From positions 1 to 43,645 of the IMG/VR virus record IMGVR_UViG_3300011116_000567: a DNA stretch of 43,645 nucleotides; one strand, written 5' to 3'. The stretch comes from a virus. Below, in pieces: positions 41,782-43,645 of this stretch. The notes beneath the pieces were generated by a model. That model was given only the letters and a program-made list of their open reading frames with translations, searched no databases and was not told the DNA's origin. Position 1 is the first letter of the stretch. Every line of letters starts with the position of its first letter. Position numbers and translations under genes: made by a program.

Positions 41782-42039
41782 TTGACGCCAGAGGAACTAG
41801 CAATGCAGGCACAAATCATTGAATTACGTGGACGTGTTGAAAGTATTGAGACAACCCAAAAGACTCATATGGATCAGACCAATTCAATTAAGTCTGACAC
41901 CGCAGAGCTTCTGGAGACATTTCAGGCACTCAAGGGTGCTTGGACTGTTTTGAATTGGATAGGCAAATTAGCTAAACCAATCGGAATAATTGCAGCATTC
42001 TTTGGCACTTGGTATGCCATGAAACCTGGAGGTAAGTAA
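41782..42039 (+). CDS. Holin-like protein with a C-terminal membrane segment and possible dual start, 85 or 78 aa
   Basis: Residues about 10-55 form a coiled-coil-like soluble part, followed by one hydrophobic segment, WIGKLAKPIGIIAAFFGTWY, and a short basic end, an XhlA-like layout. Two starts both have good sites: TTG 41782 (GGGAG upstream) and ATG 41803 (AGAGGA upstream). It precedes a three-segment holin. It may be a holin partner or antiholin. Confidence 0.7.
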   Translation: MTPEELAMQAQIIELRGRVESIETTQKTHMDQTNSIKSDTAELLETFQALKGAWTVLNWIGKLAKPIGIIAAFFGTWYAMKPGGK

Positions 42040-42040
42040 A

Positions 42041-42424
42041 ATGGCACTAGACCCACTAACAGCAGTAACTGACCTTGCTACTACAGTAATTGGTAAAATC
42101 TGGCCTGATAAGACAGAACAAGAAAAGCAGCAATTGGCTGCTGCCGTTGCTTTAGTTCAGGGCCAAATTGACACCAACAAAGCAGAGGCCACAAATCCTA
42201 ATGTATTTGTATCAGGTTGGAGACCTTTTATTGGTTGGATCTGCGGCACTGCATTAATGTACACTTACATTGGTTACCCAATTGCAATTTGGGCTACAAC
42301 CATTTGGTTTCCTGGAGTTGTTCCACCTAAACTAGGCAATGATGGGATGTTATATGAACTCCTGTTTGGTATGCTATGTATGGGTGGACTGAGAACATTT
42401 GAGAAAGTTAAAGGAGTAGCATAA
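42041..42424 (+). CDS. Holin of the three-segment GTA type, 127 aa
   Basis: An amphipathic N-terminal half (about 1-50) with many Gln/Lys is followed by NVFVSGWRPFIGWICGTALM, the conserved signature of the GTA_holin_3TM family, and hydrophobic segments at about 62-82, 84-96 and 106-120. GGAGG lies before the ATG. The stop overlaps the next start as TAATG. It forms membrane holes that release the endolysin at 39630. Confidence 0.85.
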   Translation: MALDPLTAVTDLATTVIGKIWPDKTEQEKQQLAAAVALVQGQIDTNKAEATNPNVFVSGWRPFIGWICGTALMYTYIGYPIAIWATTIWFPGVVPPKLGNDGMLYELLFGMLCMGGLRTFEKVKGVA

Positions 42425-43645
42425 TGGGAATAAATACACTACCAGAGCAACAGTCAGGCCTACGAAATATCCAAGACTTGTATGATCTTATCAATGGTAA
42501 AACTACCACTACTTCAGGTGGAACTGTAACTCAATCTGGAGGTACATCTACTCAGACTACCTCTGAAGGAATCTCACAAGATTCTATGAATGAGATGCTG
42601 AAGAGTGCTCTTGAGGGAACCGCCGGCCTTGCTAGTGTTGCAACTGGTCAGCGTGTTGCTGGAGGTTACAACTCTGCAACCAACAGACTTCTAGTGAATG
42701 ATCTCCTAACTAGAACTGCCTCTCAAATTGCACAGCAAAACAAAAATAAGACTGTTGTAACTACAACTCCTGATATTGTAAAAACTACATCTCCCACAAC
42801 AGTACAAGTTGGTGGAGTTGATGCGGGCGGATTAGGTAAGTCTGCAGCTCTGATCTATGGTGGCCAAGTTGCATCTAATATTGCACAAGGCAAGAATATT
42901 CTGGATGGAATTTCTGGCCTTACAAACTCGATTGGCTCATTCATAAAAGGCCAGTCGGGCCCATCTGATCCTTTCATTACTGGAATTGATGATTCGCATC
43001 TTGGGGCTATGACCTCTGAGAATGCTAATATGACAACTGCGGATCAGTATGCATCTTATGGTGCAGGTAAAGGTATTGCTGAAACTGCAATGGAAGATAC
43101 CGGCCCAACTGCTGGACCTGATATTGCAGACTTTGCACAAATGGATGCGCCAACTCAACAAGAGGAAGAAATTCCTGAGTTTGCTAATGGGGGACTCGTA
43201 ACAAAAAAAGGGTCAACCGTTCTTGGAACTAATCAATTCAATCGAGTAATTGATCCGAGAACGGGCCTCATAGGTGGTGGGTCTGGTTTTAATGATGCAC
43301 AAATAGCACAAGGAGGATCGAATGGACAAGTTGTTTCTAATCCCGGTGTTAATACTCCTAGTTCTAATAGCAACGGAAGTGGTGGAACCGGAAACAATAT
43401 TCCTACTTCTGGCGGCGGTTCTCATATAGTGAGCACTGAGGGAGGCAGGGATGTTAGTGTAGGCCCAGTTGGTGTAGGTAATGTAAGAGGTGATCTGAAC
43501 TCTCTATCCACTCTTACTAATGCTATTGGAACTGTAGCAAATAATCCAGGTGTTGCCAATCTAGGTACAATTGGACGATTCCTTACGTCTGACTCTCTAT
43601 CGCGCACAGGTGATATTATAGGTCGAGCTATGAGTGGAGATACGA
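42424..43645 (+). CDS. Virion/ejection-type protein, N-terminal part (gene continues at 1 to 1059)
   Basis: The frame starts in a TAATG overlap with the holin and is open to the window end. Because the last 127 bases repeat the first, it continues in frame at base 1 to a stop at 1059 and makes a 717-aa protein. The N-terminal part has Thr/Gly-rich stretches, a Gly/Ala-rich hydrophobic region (about 130-160) and EFANGGLVTKKGS, a phrase common in phage tail and internal virion proteins. No enzymatic motif is visible. Confidence 0.8.
   Translation, partial: MGINTLPEQQSGLRNIQDLYDLINGKTTTTSGGTVTQSGGTSTQTTSEGISQDSMNEMLKSALEGTAGLASVATGQRVAGGYNSATNRLLVNDLLTRTASQIAQQNKNKTVVTTTPDIVKTTSPTTVQVGGVDAGGLGKSAALIYGGQVASNIAQGKNILDGISGLTNSIGSFIKGQSGPSDPFITGIDDSHLGAMTSENANMTTADQYASYGAGKGIAETAMEDTGPTAGPDIADFAQMDAPTQQEEEIPEFANGGLVTKKGSTVLGTNQFNRVIDPRTGLIGGGSGFNDAQIAQGGSNGQVVSNPGVNTPSSNSNGSGGTGNNIPTSGGGSHIVSTEGGRDVSVGPVGVGNVRGDLNSLSTLTNAIGTVANNPGVANLGTIGRFLTSDSLSRTGDIIGRAMSGDT
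43519..43645. repeat. Terminal direct repeat, right copy
   Basis: Identical to 1-127. Joining the two copies keeps the 717-codon frame intact, supporting a circular map of about 43,518 bp. Confidence 0.97.

Overview
The window is the complete genome of a tailed, short-tailed (podovirus-like), apparently virulent phage of a Gram-negative host, presented as a circular assembly. Bases 1-127 are repeated exactly as 43519-43645, and one reading frame runs straight through the join (starts at 42424, ends at 1059, 717 codons). The unique circle is therefore about 43,518 bp, and the duplicated end is most simply an assembly overlap. There is no integrase, lysogeny repressor, tail tube or tape measure gene, and no phage RNA polymerase, so host polymerase is probably used. 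Nothing fixes the host genus. Sequence is AT-rich, with consensus-like sigma70 promoters and many (T)AGGAAA ribosome binding sites.

Layout. Two convergent arms leave a control region at about 26.25-27.14 kb and meet at a bidirectional terminator at 7.46-7.50 kb. The right arm (+ strand, 27.1 kb through the join to 7.4 kb) is the late/virion arm: small and large terminase, portal, scaffold, a probable decoration protein, an SU10/DUF5309-type major capsid protein, head-tail and tail proteins, tail fibre, M15 endolysin, SGNH esterase, two holin-like proteins, and three large virion/ejection-type proteins of 717, 535 and 1584 aa. The left arm (- strand, 26.45 down to 7.5 kb) is the early/replication arm: small early proteins, an SF1 helicase, a strongly promoted 225-aa protein, a Cas4/AddB-like nuclease, a Sak4-like ATPase, two HNH-AP2 homing endonucleases, a family A DNA polymerase, a DUF3987-like ATPase, a MazG-like pyrophosphohydrolase with a zinc ribbon, a DEDDh exonuclease, and a compositionally different cassette of four small genes with an XRE-type regulator.

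Non-coding DNA is concentrated in two places. The 24.43-25.28 kb region has three arrays of TGGCA/TGCCA repeated at a strict 8-bp period, an AT-rich stretch and a 21-bp inverted repeat. I regard it as the best candidate for an undescribed replication origin or operator system. The 26.25-27.14 kb divergence region has three further repeat families (AGTTAGTGC, TTTCAcattaTGAAA and a Fur-box-like site). Several small genes of 45-57 codons, including a lipoprotein, are supported by start-stop overlaps or good ribosome binding sites.

How it works together (inference): host RNA polymerase transcribes the early arm from promoters near 26.5 and 20.4 kb. The polymerase, helicase, DUF3987 ATPase and recombination proteins replicate the genome, and MazG and the exonuclease adjust nucleotide pools. 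The late arm then builds heads, short tails and ejection proteins and lyses the cell.
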